A stretch of DNA of 8,039 bases, from positions 1 to 8,039 of the forward strand of contig JAFKFE010000194.1 in the NCBI GenBank assembly GCA_017308345.1, given 5' to 3'. This stretch comes from Alphaproteobacteria bacterium. GTDB lineage: Bacteria > Pseudomonadota > Alphaproteobacteria > Rhizobiales > Rhizobiaceae. Positions within the stretch are counted from its first letter, which is position 1, and each line of letters opens with the position of its first letter. Below, piece by piece: positions 1-6,581 of this stretch. The position numbers and the translations under genes were made by a program. The notes beneath the pieces were generated by a model. The model had not been told where the DNA came from and made no database searches. It worked only from the letters and a program-made list of their open reading frames with translations.

Positions 1-2603
1 CGCTGCTGGTTGGCGAACTCCACCAGCAGGATGCCGTGCTTGGTGATCAGGCCGATCAGCGTGATCAGGCCGACCTGGGTGTAGATGTTGAGCGTCCCCA
101 GGCCGATGTTCAGCGGCACGATGGCGCCGAAGATCGACAGCGGCACGGCCATCATGATGATCAGCGGGTCGCGGAAGCTCTCGAACTGCGCCGCCAGCAC
201 CAGATAGATCACGACCACCGCCGCGGCGAAGGCGATCAGGATGGTGTTGCCCTGCTCCTTCTCCTGCCGCGACTGGCCGGAATAGTCGATGAAGAAGGTG
301 TCGGGCAGGGTCTCCTTGGCGATATCCTCCAGCACCTTCAAGCCGTCGCCGGTGGTCACGCCGGGCAGAGGCAGGGCCGAGATCGTCGAGGAGTTCAACT
401 GATTGAACTGCTCGATGGCCGCCGGCGAGGCGTTGGTCGAAATCTTCACCACCGCCGACAACGGCACCATCTTGCCGTCGACGCTGCGGATGAAATATTC
501 GCCGAGCTTCTCGGGGTTGTCGCGGAATTCCTGCGGCACCTGCGGGATGATGTCGTAGCTGTTGGAATCGCGGTCGAACTGCGCCACCTCGGCGCCGCCG
601 ACCAGCAGCGTCAACGTATTGCCGATATCGGCGATCGGCAGGTTCAACGCCGCCGCGCGCTCGCGGTCGATGGTGACGGTCACCTGCGGCGCATCGTAGG
701 CCATCGAGTTCTGCACGACGATGAAGCGGCCCGAGGCTTGCGCCTTGTTCTTGATTTTTTCCGCTTGTTCGAAGACTTCCGAGGGGTCGCCTGTGGAGCG
801 CACGACCATGGAAATCGGCAGGCCGCCACCTGAGCCCGGCAGCGTCGGCGGCGCGAAGACGAAGGCCTGAACGCCGGCGACCTTGGAGAGCCGTCCGGTA
901 ATGTCGGCCTGCAGTTCCTTCGAATTGCGCTTGCGGTCGGCCCAGTCCTTGAACGCGAAACCGACGAAGGCGCTGTTGGTGGCGCCGCCGAAGGCAACGG
1001 CCGAGAACTGCGCCCGGGTCTCCGGGATGTCCTTCACGAGCCCCAGGATCTGGTTGACGTAGGTTTCGGTGTAGTCCGACGTCGCATAGCGTGGCGCGGT
1101 CACCAGCGAGAGCAGGAAGCCCTGGTCCTCCTCGGGCGCCAGCTCGGTCGATGTCTTGGTGAACATGAAGCCGGTGAGAGCGACAAGCGCGACAACGATG
1201 ATCAGCGTCACCGCGAATTCGCGGAACAGCGCGCCGGTCAGGCCGCCGGTGAAGGCAAGCGGGGCGAACACGGCGGCCAGCGTGATGGTCATCGCCACGA
1301 TGGCCGTCGCGATCTCGCGCATGCCGTCGAAGGCCGCCTGCATCGGCGACATGTGATCCTCCTCCATATGGCGGTGGATGTTCTCCACCACCACGATGGC
1401 GTCGTCGACGACAAGGCCGATCGCCAGCACCATGGCCAGCAGCGACAGAAGGTTGATCGAGTAGCCGACCGCGAACAAAAGGAAGCAGACGCCGATGAGC
1501 GACAGTGGGATCGTCACGATCGGCATCATCACCGAGCGGAACGAGCCGAGGAACAGAAGGATGACCACGATGACGATGGCGACGGCCTCGCCGATGGTCT
1601 TGAACACTTCCTCGATCGAGGCGCTGATCTGCCCGGTGGCGTCGTAGACGATCTCGATCGTCATGCCTTTCGGCAGCGTATCCTGGATCTGCGGCACGAG
1701 CCTGGTCAGCGCCGCCGCCGTCGTCAGCGGGTTGGCCGCCGGCGTCGGGAAGATGGCCAGGAAGGTTCCCGGCTTGCCGTTGAAGCTCACCCTGGTGTCG
1801 GTGTTCGCCGCGCCGAGCTCGACACGCGCGACATCGCGCAGGCGCACAACCTCGCCGTTTGTCGAGCGGATCGGGAGCTGGGCGAAGGCCTCTGGCGTCT
1901 GCAGGGTCGAATGCACGGTGATCGAGGAGACCACATACTCGTTCTGGGTGTTGCCGGGCGCCGACAGGAAATTCGAGTTGTTGATGGCGGTCAGCACGTC
2001 CACGGCCGTTGCGCCGCGCGCGGCGAGCCGGATCGGGTCGATCCAGATGCGCATGGAATATTCCTGAGCGCCGAAGATCTGGACGTCGGCGACACCTTCC
2101 ACGGTCGAGATGCGGGGCCGAATGACGCGCTCGATATACTCGGTGAGCTGCTCCTTCGTCATGTTCGGGTTCTGCATCGAGATGTACATCATCGCGAACT
2201 GCTGCCCGGTGCCCTTGACGATCACAGGGTCCTTGGCCGCGTCCGGCAGGGTGCCGCGCACGCCCTGGACCTTGGACAACACCTCGGCGAGCGCGACGTC
2301 CGGATTGGAGCCGAGCTTCATCTGCACCGTCACCGTGCTCGAGGACGGGCGGCTGGACGAGGTCACGTAGTCGATGTTTTCGGTCGAGGCGACGGCGCGC
2401 GCGATCGGGGCCGATATGAAGCCCTGGATGAGGTCCGCGCTGGCGCCCGGATAAGCCGTGGTGATCGTGATCGCCGTCTCGTCAACCTTGGGATACTGGC
2501 GGATCGACAGGCCGAAGATGCCCTGGAAGCCCAGAAGCAGGATCATGCAGGCCAGCACCGTCGAGAGCACGGGCCGGCGAATGAAAAGGTCGGAAAAGCT
2601 CAT
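1..2603 (-). CDS. RND (HAE1/AcrB-type) efflux permease, C-terminus cut by window edge, internal TM6-TM7 deletion
   Basis: Inner-membrane proton/drug antiporter subunit of a tripartite efflux pump. 867 codons are visible without an in-frame stop; the end lies beyond the left edge. The start is ATG at 2603, giving MSFSDLFIRRPVLSTVLA, the usual HAE1 opening (cytoplasmic residues, then TM1). Porter-domain stretches follow, then TM4 with GLVVDDAIVVVENI; Asp400 and Asp401 match AcrB Asp407/408, and Lys855 in TKHGILLVEF matches AcrB Lys940, so the proton-relay residues are kept. TM6 begins normally (FTGGLTGALFREFAVTL, to residue 467) but runs straight into IIVVALVALTGFMF and then TELAPEEDQG, which is the end of TM7 and beyond. 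Compared with AcrB recalled from memory, about 68 residues are missing here. The start overlaps the adaptor stop by 4 bases (ATGA) and only a weak CAGG precedes it, so translation is probably coupled. Family assignment is firm; function is doubtful because of the deletion. Confidence 0.95.
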   Translation of the reverse strand, partial: MSFSDLFIRRPVLSTVLACMILLLGFQGIFGLSIRQYPKVDETAITITTAYPGASADLIQGFISAPIARAVASTENIDYVTSSSRPSSSTVTVQMKLGSNPDVALAEVLSKVQGVRGTLPDAAKDPVIVKGTGQQFAMMYISMQNPNMTKEQLTEYIERVIRPRISTVEGVADVQIFGAQEYSMRIWIDPIRLAARGATAVDVLTAINNSNFLSAPGNTQNEYVVSSITVHSTLQTPEAFAQLPIRSTNGEVVRLRDVARVELGAANTDTRVSFNGKPGTFLAIFPTPAANPLTTAAALTRLVPQIQDTLPKGMTIEIVYDATGQISASIEEVFKTIGEAVAIVIVVILLFLGSFRSVMMPIVTIPLSLIGVCFLLFAVGYSINLLSLLAMVLAIGLVVDDAIVVVENIHRHMEEDHMSPMQAAFDGMREIATAIVAMTITLAAVFAPLAFTGGLTGALFREFAVTLIIVVALVALTGFMFTKTSTELAPEEDQGFLLSLVTAPRYATSDYTETYVNQILGLVKDIPETRAQFSAVAFGGATNSAFVGFAFKDWADRKRNSKELQADITGRLSKVAGVQAFVFAPPTLPGSGGGLPISMVVRSTGDPSEVFEQAEKIKNKAQASGRFIVVQNSMAYDAPQVTVTIDRERAAALNLPIADIGNTLTLLVGGAEVAQFDRDSNSYDIIPQVPQEFRDNPEKLGEYFIRSVDGKMVPLSAVVKISTNASPAAIEQFNQLNSSTISALPLPGVTTGDGLKVLEDIAKETLPDTFFIDYSGQSRQEKEQGNTILIAFAAAVVVIYLVLAAQFESFRDPLIIMMAVPLSIFGAIVPLNIGLGTLNIYTQVGLITLIGLITKHGILLVEFANQQ

Positions 2604-3874
2604 TGCTGAACCTGCTTGTTCGCCGATTTGCTGGGATCGATGGTGTTGTCGACGGCCACCGACATGCCGTTGAAGAGCCGGTTCTGGCCGGCCGTGACGA
2701 CCTGGTCGCCATCCTTGAGCCCCTCGGTGATCTCGACCATCCCGTCGTTGCGGCGGCCGAGCTTCACGAACACCTGCGAGATGGCGAGCGCCGGCTGCTG
2801 CGCCGCGTCGGCCGGTTTCGCGTCAACCGGCTTCGCCGCGTTGTCGGCGGGTTTGGACGCGTCCGCCTGCGGCTTGGCGGCATCGGCGGCCGCCTTATCG
2901 GTGGCGGCCTTCTGCTCGTCCGGCTTTGCCGGCGTGGCAGCGGCGCCCTCCGCGGGCTTTGCCGGCACGACCACGAAGACAAAATCGCCGTAAAGGCTCG
3001 TCGTCACCGCCGTTTGCGGCACGGAGATGACATTGTCTTCCTGGGGCAGCTCGACACGGATCTGGACGAACTGACCGGGCGTCAGCTTGCCTTCGGGATT
3101 GGCGACCTCGCCGCGGACCGAAACCAGCCGGCTTGCCGGGTCGATCTTGGGGTCGATGCCGCGAATGGAGCCGGCAAAAGGCATGTCGGCGAGACTGCTG
3201 CCAAGCTTGACGGTCTGACCGATCTTGAGCAGCGGCAGTTGCTGCTCGGGAATGGTAAAGTCGACCCGCATCGTGTCCAGATCCTGGATCGTCACCACCG
3301 AGTTGCCAGGGGCCAGGTACTGGCCGATATCGATCTTGGGAATACCGACCGTGCCGCCGAAGGGCGCGGTCAGTTGCTTCTGGTCGAGCACCGCCTGAAG
3401 CTTGTTCACCTGCGCGGCCGAAGCGTCGGCCGCGGCGCGCGCGGCGTCGAGCGTCGCGTCAGTGCCGACGCCGCGCCGCTGCAATTCGATCGCGCGGGTC
3501 AGCGCCGCCTGATCCGAAGCGGCCTGTGCTTTCTGCGCCACCAGATCAGCCTTCTCGACCGCGTCGTCCAGCTGCAAAAGCACGGCGCCGGCGGCAACCT
3601 TCTGGTTGGCGTGGAAGAGGATGTCCTTGACGATGCCGCTCGTTTCGACGGTCAGATCGACGCCGCGCACGGCATTGACGGTGCCGATCGCCTCGACGCC
3701 GGGCGTCCACTTTGAGGGCTTGACGGTCACTGTCGAGACCGTGGCGGCCGGCGGTTTCATGGTGGCAAAGAATTGCTTGATGCCGGCATCGCGCATGAAG
3801 TTGAAACCTACGATGCCGACGCACACCAGGGCGAGCAGAATCAGGAACACAGCGATGGTGATGAAGCGCTTCAC
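2600..3874 (-). CDS. RND efflux periplasmic adaptor (membrane fusion protein, HlyD/AcrA-MexA family)
   Basis: Periplasmic adaptor that would link the downstream RND permease to an outer-membrane channel. I chose GTG at 3874 (424 aa): AGGGGA lies 6 bases upstream and the protein then opens with a clean membrane anchor (KRFITIAVFLILLALVC). An upstream TTG at 3904 would add ten residues without a good ribosome site. No convincing lipobox is seen, so the anchor is probably an uncleaved helix. Domains in order: first lipoyl half near residues 60-100 (VETSGIVKDILFHANQKVAAG), alpha-hairpin about 101-165, second lipoyl half (LTAPFGGTVG, 168-177, then IDIGQYLAPGNSV), beta-barrel about 195-275 and membrane-proximal domain to the end (NVISVPQTAV; QVFVKLGRR). 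An Ala/Pro/Lys/Asp-rich insert of about 58 residues (304-361) interrupts the membrane-proximal domain. It is first in the operon and diverges from the TetR gene. Confidence 0.93.
   Translation of the reverse strand: MKRFITIAVFLILLALVCVGIVGFNFMRDAGIKQFFATMKPPAATVSTVTVKPSKWTPGVEAIGTVNAVRGVDLTVETSGIVKDILFHANQKVAAGAVLLQLDDAVEKADLVAQKAQAASDQAALTRAIELQRRGVGTDATLDAARAAADASAAQVNKLQAVLDQKQLTAPFGGTVGIPKIDIGQYLAPGNSVVTIQDLDTMRVDFTIPEQQLPLLKIGQTVKLGSSLADMPFAGSIRGIDPKIDPASRLVSVRGEVANPEGKLTPGQFVQIRVELPQEDNVISVPQTAVTTSLYGDFVFVVVPAKPAEGAAATPAKPDEQKAATDKAAADAAKPQADASKPADNAAKPVDAKPADAAQQPALAISQVFVKLGRRNDGMVEITEGLKDGDQVVTAGQNRLFNGMSVAVDNTIDPSKSANKQVQQ
2792..2965 (-). other. Low-complexity Ala/Pro/Lys/Asp insert in the adaptor protein
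   Basis: About 58 codons, in frame, encode degenerate AKP, AAKP and ADA repeats (for example PAKPAEG, TPAKPDEQ, AAKPVDAKPADAAQQ). They sit between beta strands YGDFVFVV and ISQVFVKLGRR of the membrane-proximal domain, where homologues usually have a short turn. The composition suggests a flexible, disordered, charged linker facing the periplasm. Its function is not known. Confidence 0.75.
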
Positions 3875-3880
3875 GGACAG

Positions 3881-3886
3881 TCCCCT
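3881..3886 (-). promoter_or_regulatory. Ribosome binding site AGGGGA for the adaptor gene
   Basis: On the minus strand AGGGGA is followed by a 6-base spacer and GTG at 3874. This decides the start: the longer reading from TTG at 3904 has no comparable site and would place extra residues ahead of the membrane anchor. Confidence 0.7.
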
Positions 3887-3916
3887 CGAGCCGGCAACCG
3901 GCAAAACAATCGATGC

Positions 3917-3943
3917 CGGGACACATATCGACGACAGGTCCCG
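3917..3943. promoter_or_regulatory. Perfect 6-bp inverted repeat in the divergent region (possible operator or leader hairpin)
   Basis: CGGGAC (3917-3922) and GTCCCG (3938-3943) are exact inverted copies separated by 15 bases. The site lies downstream of the candidate efflux promoter, so it would be in the 5' leader of the adaptor mRNA. It could be a repressor site or a small hairpin; short arms in GC-rich DNA also arise by chance. Confidence 0.3.
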
Positions 3944-3962
3944 ATTTCAAACGGCGCGCCTT

Positions 3963-3989
3963 ACTGTACCGGCTGGACGGTCTTGTCAA
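3963..3989 (-). promoter_or_regulatory. Candidate sigma70 promoter of the efflux operon with overlapping imperfect palindrome
   Basis: The minus strand carries a perfect -35 TTGACA (3984-3989) and TACAGT (3963-3968; 4 of 6 matches to TATAAT) 15 bases downstream, a slightly short spacer. Within the spacer, ACCG and CGGT form an inverted repeat (3968-3971 and 3978-3981), and the flanks are loosely symmetric (TTACTGTACCG against TTGACAAGACCG). A TetR dimer bound here would block RNA polymerase, as expected for a divergently encoded repressor. The operator role is inferred. Confidence 0.45.
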
Positions 3990-4020
3990 TTCCGCCTAGG
4001 CTAATGTAGGGGGAAGCGCG

Positions 4021-4554
4021 ATGAGACCACGCAAGGCAAACTCACGCGAAAAGATACTTGCCGCCGCCGCCGACGTGGCGCGCGAGGCAGGCCCGGGAAG
4101 CCTGTCGCTCGAGGCGGTCGCCAGCCGCGCCGGCGTGTCGAAAGGCGGCTTGCTCTACAATTTCCCGACCAAGGCCAAGCTGATGCAGGGGCTGGTCGAG
4201 AACTATCTCAGCGACTTCCGGAAGGCGCTGGAAGCACGCGCCGCCGAGGCCGGCCACGAAAGCGTGCTCTCGGCCTATATAAAGCTGTCGGCCGACGACT
4301 GCGAGCGGCCGAAACCCTCGGCGACCTGGATGTTCTCGGCGATCGCCGAGGATCCCGATTTCCTGACGCCGATAAAGGCCTTCAAGCATCAACTGCTCGA
4401 ACGGCTGAAGGGAGAAACCAGCGATCTCGGCTCGCTGCTGATCTGCTTTGTCGCCATAGAAGGGCTGCGCAGCATGAACCTTTTCGATTCCGACGTCCTC
4501 TCCGAGGACGAGCACAAGCTTCTGGTGACCTCGCTCCTGAAGATAGCCGGATAG
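4021..4554 (+). CDS. TetR/AcrR-family transcriptional regulator, likely repressor of the divergent efflux operon
   Basis: DNA-binding dimeric repressor of 177 aa, a usual length for the family. The N-terminal TetR domain covers residues 7-55: helix 1 (SREKILAAAADVAREAG), then the helix-turn-helix at about 28-47 with SLEAVASRAGVSKGGLLYNF, close to the family consensus. Residues 56-177 form the ligand-binding and dimerisation domain, which is too variable to name a ligand. The start is ATG at 4021 with AGGGGGA (4008-4014) 6 bases upstream. The gene is divergent from the adaptor-permease operon with about 146 bases between starts, the arrangement of acrR with acrAB, so local repression relieved by a pump substrate is the natural inference. 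No terminator separates it from the phosphate transporter 90 bases downstream, so read-through is possible. Confidence 0.93.
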   Translation: MRPRKANSREKILAAAADVAREAGPGSLSLEAVASRAGVSKGGLLYNFPTKAKLMQGLVENYLSDFRKALEARAAEAGHESVLSAYIKLSADDCERPKPSATWMFSAIAEDPDFLTPIKAFKHQLLERLKGETSDLGSLLICFVAIEGLRSMNLFDSDVLSEDEHKLLVTSLLKIAG

Positions 4555-4589
4555 TCACCGAACGGTCGGGAGCGTCACACCAGCTTCAT
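4554..4589 (+). promoter_or_regulatory. Weak PHO-box-like array upstream of the phosphate transporter
   Basis: Four GTCAC-like pentamers are spaced 11, 9 and 11 bases apart: GTCAC at 4554, GTCGG at 4565, GTCAC at 4574 and TTCAT at 4585. PhoB boxes are pairs of seven-base repeats related to CTGTCAT with an 11-base period, so the phasing fits two adjoining boxes. Individual matches are poor (about 5 of 7 at best). The first repeat overlaps the stop codon of the TetR gene. PhoB control is a hypothesis. Confidence 0.25.
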
Positions 4590-4631
4590 TCTGCGGACAT
4601 AGCGTCCTCCCGGTTCTTTGCTGCAATGCAA

Positions 4632-4637
4632 AAGGAG
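4632..4637 (+). promoter_or_regulatory. pitA: Ribosome binding site AAGGAG for the phosphate transporter
   Basis: AAGGAG lies 7 bases before ATG at 4645. It falls inside the longer reading that begins with TTG at 4618, and so argues for the shorter, 536-residue protein. Confidence 0.8.
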
Positions 4638-4644
4638 TGGGACA

Positions 4645-6255
4645 ATGGTGGACGTGGTTTCCAGTGAGGCGGGTATCCCGAGACCGGATCATCCGTTGGA
4701 GCAATCGAGTGGCGCAAGGTGGTTCCTGCCGGCTTTCGGCGTACTTATCCTGGCGGGCGTCATCTATGTGGGCTATGCGCTCAGCCAGGATCTTGCGGAG
4801 GCCAAGACGGTTCCGTGGATCCTGCTCGGCATCGCCCTGCTGATCGCGCTTGGCTTCGAATTCGTCAACGGCTTCCACGACACCGCCAACGCGGTCGCCA
4901 CCGTCATCTATACACGGTCGCTGCCGGCCGAATTCGCCGTCATGTGGTCGGGCGTCTTCAACTTCCTCGGCGTGCTGACGTCGAGCGGCGCGGTGGCGTT
5001 CGGCATCCTGTCGCTGCTGCCGGTCGAGCTCATCCTGCAGGTCGGCTCGTCATCCGGCTTCGCCATGGTGTTCGCCCTGTTGGTCGCCGCCATCCTGTGG
5101 AACCTGGGCACATGGTTCCTCGGCCTTCCGGCCTCCAGCTCGCACACGATGGTCGGCTCGATCATCGGCGTCGGCCTCGCCAACCAGTTCATGGCCCCGG
5201 CCGGAAGCGCCACCAGCGGCGTGGACTGGTCGCAGGCGACCAATGTCGGCACCACCTTGCTGGTATCGCCGATCGTCGGCTTCTTCGCCGCGGCCGCGCT
5301 GCTCTACGTCATGAAAATCCTCGTGCGCAACCCGGCTCTCTACCAGGCGCCGAAGGGCAAAGCGCCGCCGCCATGGTGGATCCGCGCGCTGCTCATCTTC
5401 ACCTGCACGGGCGTCAGCTTCGCGCACGGCTCCAATGACGGCCAGAAGGGCATGGGCCTGATCATGCTGATCCTGATCGGCGTGGTGCCGACCGCCTTCG
5501 CGCTCAACCGCACGCCCGACATCAACTATCTGGAAGCCTACAAGTCTGCTTCTGCCGCCGTCGAACAGTCGCTTGGCAAATACGTCAAGCCCGGCGTCAC
5601 CGTCGCGGATGCCAACGCCGCCAAGGCGGCCGTTCAGGAAGCGGTTCGCAGCAAGTCGTGGACCGACCAGACGACGCTCGCGCTGCAGACCTTCATCCAC
5701 GACACGACTGCCGGGCTGCAGCCCTACGCTTCCGTCGACAAGGTGCCGACCGATCTGGTCAGCAATGCCCGCAACGACATCTATCTGATCGGCGAAGCGC
5801 TGAAGCTGATCGACAAGAAGAAGCTGCTGCCGATGCAGGACGCCGATCTGAAGGCGGTCACCGACTATCACAAGGCGGTCGACAACGCGACGAAGTTCAT
5901 CCCGTTGTGGGTGAAGATCGCCGTTGCGCTGGCGCTCGGGCTCGGCACCATGGTCGGCTGGAAGCGCATCGTCGTCACCGTCGGCGAGAAGATCGGCAAG
6001 AGCCACCTGACCTATGGCCAGGGCGCCGCCGCCGAGCTGGTCGCGATGATCACCATCGGCATGGCCGACCGCCTCGGTCTGCCGGTGTCGACCACTCACG
6101 TGCTGTCGTCCGGCGTCGCCGGCACGATGGCGGCCAACGGGTCCGGCCTGCAGTGGTCGACCGTGCGCAACCTTCTGCTGGCCTGGGTGCTGACGCTGCC
6201 CTGCTCGATCGCGCTCGCCTTCGTGCTGTTCGTCATCTTCCGCCAGGTTTTCTGA
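4645..6255 (+). CDS. pitA: PiT-family low-affinity inorganic phosphate transporter (PitA type)
   Basis: Inner-membrane permease that imports phosphate, in this family as a metal-phosphate complex with protons. It is 536 aa, somewhat longer than E. coli PitA (499). Both halves of the internal PHO4 repeat are present: NGFHDTANAVATVIYT at 75-90 with PASSSHTMVGSIIG at 162-175, and FAHGSNDGQKGMGLI at 259-273 with PVSTTHVLSSGVAG at 480-493. Hydrophobic helices fill about 26-48, 57-75, 95-230 (several) and 248-285; a soluble region of about 130 residues (286-417) precedes the last membrane segments. The start is ATG at 4645, with AAGGAG 7 bases upstream. The sequence tracks E. coli PitA through both signatures, unlike the short rhizobial Pit encoded after a DUF47 (OrfA) partner; no such partner is adjacent. 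A strong terminator ends the unit 18 bases downstream. The N-terminal 25 residues are polar and variable. Confidence 0.95.
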   Translation: MVDVVSSEAGIPRPDHPLEQSSGARWFLPAFGVLILAGVIYVGYALSQDLAEAKTVPWILLGIALLIALGFEFVNGFHDTANAVATVIYTRSLPAEFAVMWSGVFNFLGVLTSSGAVAFGILSLLPVELILQVGSSSGFAMVFALLVAAILWNLGTWFLGLPASSSHTMVGSIIGVGLANQFMAPAGSATSGVDWSQATNVGTTLLVSPIVGFFAAAALLYVMKILVRNPALYQAPKGKAPPPWWIRALLIFTCTGVSFAHGSNDGQKGMGLIMLILIGVVPTAFALNRTPDINYLEAYKSASAAVEQSLGKYVKPGVTVADANAAKAAVQEAVRSKSWTDQTTLALQTFIHDTTAGLQPYASVDKVPTDLVSNARNDIYLIGEALKLIDKKKLLPMQDADLKAVTDYHKAVDNATKFIPLWVKIAVALALGLGTMVGWKRIVVTVGEKIGKSHLTYGQGAAAELVAMITIGMADRLGLPVSTTHVLSSGVAGTMAANGSGLQWSTVRNLLLAWVLTLPCSIALAFVLFVIFRQVF

Positions 6256-6273
6256 GCGGGACGCAAAGATCTC

Positions 6274-6308
6274 AAAAAGGCAGCGCCGGTCGCCGGCGCT
6301 GCCTTTTT
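6274..6308 (+). terminator. Strong Rho-independent terminator after the phosphate transporter
   Basis: AAAAA, then GGCAGCGCCGG (6279-6289), loop TCG, CCGGCGCTGCC (6293-6303), then TTTTT. The 11-bp GC-rich stem is perfect, and the flanking A and T tracts let it work on both strands. It can therefore also stop leftward transcription coming from the convergent patatin gene, which has no good terminator of its own. Confidence 0.95.
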
Positions 6309-6367
6309 CGTTGGGCAAACCCGTTGTTCGGGACACTGGTCGCGAGGGTTGTATTTGTCGCGCTCAC

Positions 6368-6394
6368 AGGGGCGCGTCGGAGATGGGCGCCCCT
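6368..6394. repeat. 8-bp perfect inverted repeat (hairpin) in the intergenic region
   Basis: AGGGGCGC (6368-6375) and GCGCCCCT (6387-6394) are exact inverted copies with an 11-base loop. No T tract follows on either strand, so it is not a standard terminator. It abuts the palindrome-bounded segment that starts at 6400 and may belong to the same element. Confidence 0.5.
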
Positions 6395-6399
6395 CGCAT

Positions 6400-6475
6400 C
6401 GTCATTCCGTGGCGAAGAAAGCAGCGACGCGGCCCAGACGCCGCTTCGTGGCAGCTCCAACCGTGCATGATGACG
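6400..6475. repeat. Candidate small palindrome-bounded intergenic repeat element
   Basis: A 76-base segment begins with CGTCAT and ends with ATGACG, exact inverted copies. Inside are CGAAG (6413-6417) with CTTCG (6444-6448), and GCGGC (6429-6433) with GCCGC (6440-6444) around CCAGAC; the two inner pairs overlap at one base, so they are alternatives. The text CGTCATTCCGTGGCGAAG followed by GACGCGGCCCAGAC resembles, from memory, intergenic repeats scattered through Mesorhizobium-like genomes, here degenerate. Only one copy is in the window, so repeat status cannot be confirmed. Confidence 0.3.
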
Positions 6476-6581
6476 CGAGGGATGGCTCCGACAATCCCGG
6501 ACGTCGATCCGCTCGACTGGATGGCCGGATTCTCGCTGCCAACAAATATGATACCGGTGAAACCGCTTCGCGGGGCAGAGC

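Larger units (their letters stand above)
6309..6581. other. Gene-free convergent intergenic region
   Basis: About 270 bases lie between the terminator and the stop of the patatin gene. Short open frames exist on both strands, but none shows a recognisable family, a ribosome site or protein-like composition. It holds the two inverted-repeat structures listed separately (6368-6394 and 6400-6475). A 4-bp hairpin, CCGC-GAA-GCGG followed by TTT on the minus strand (6563-6573), is too weak to call a terminator. Confidence 0.6.

Noticed and set aside
36..833. Long plus-strand open frame opposite the RND permease
   Set aside because: The product is Arg/His/Asp/Gln-rich with no family features, typical of antisense frames in GC-rich DNA; the minus-strand RND reading is clearly real.
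1353..2609. 418-codon plus-strand open frame opposite the RND permease
   Set aside because: Same reason: biased composition (RHH, DRH, GRR runs) and full overlap with a well-conserved gene.
2603..3715. 370-codon plus-strand open frame opposite the adaptor
   Set aside because: Antisense shadow with shadow-type composition; the minus-strand adaptor has clear domains.
3983..4007. Possible plus-strand promoter TTGTCA with TAATGT for the TetR gene
   Set aside because: The spacer is only 13 bases, and a start from this -10 would fall inside or just before the ribosome binding site.
4567..4612. Inverted repeat CGGGAG and CTCCCG in the TetR-pitA gap, as a terminator
   Set aside because: A 34-base loop, only 6-bp arms and no T tract; likely chance.
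5050..6336. 428-codon minus-strand open frame opposite the phosphate transporter
   Set aside because: It runs through the terminator and shows antisense composition; PitA signatures on the plus strand explain the region.
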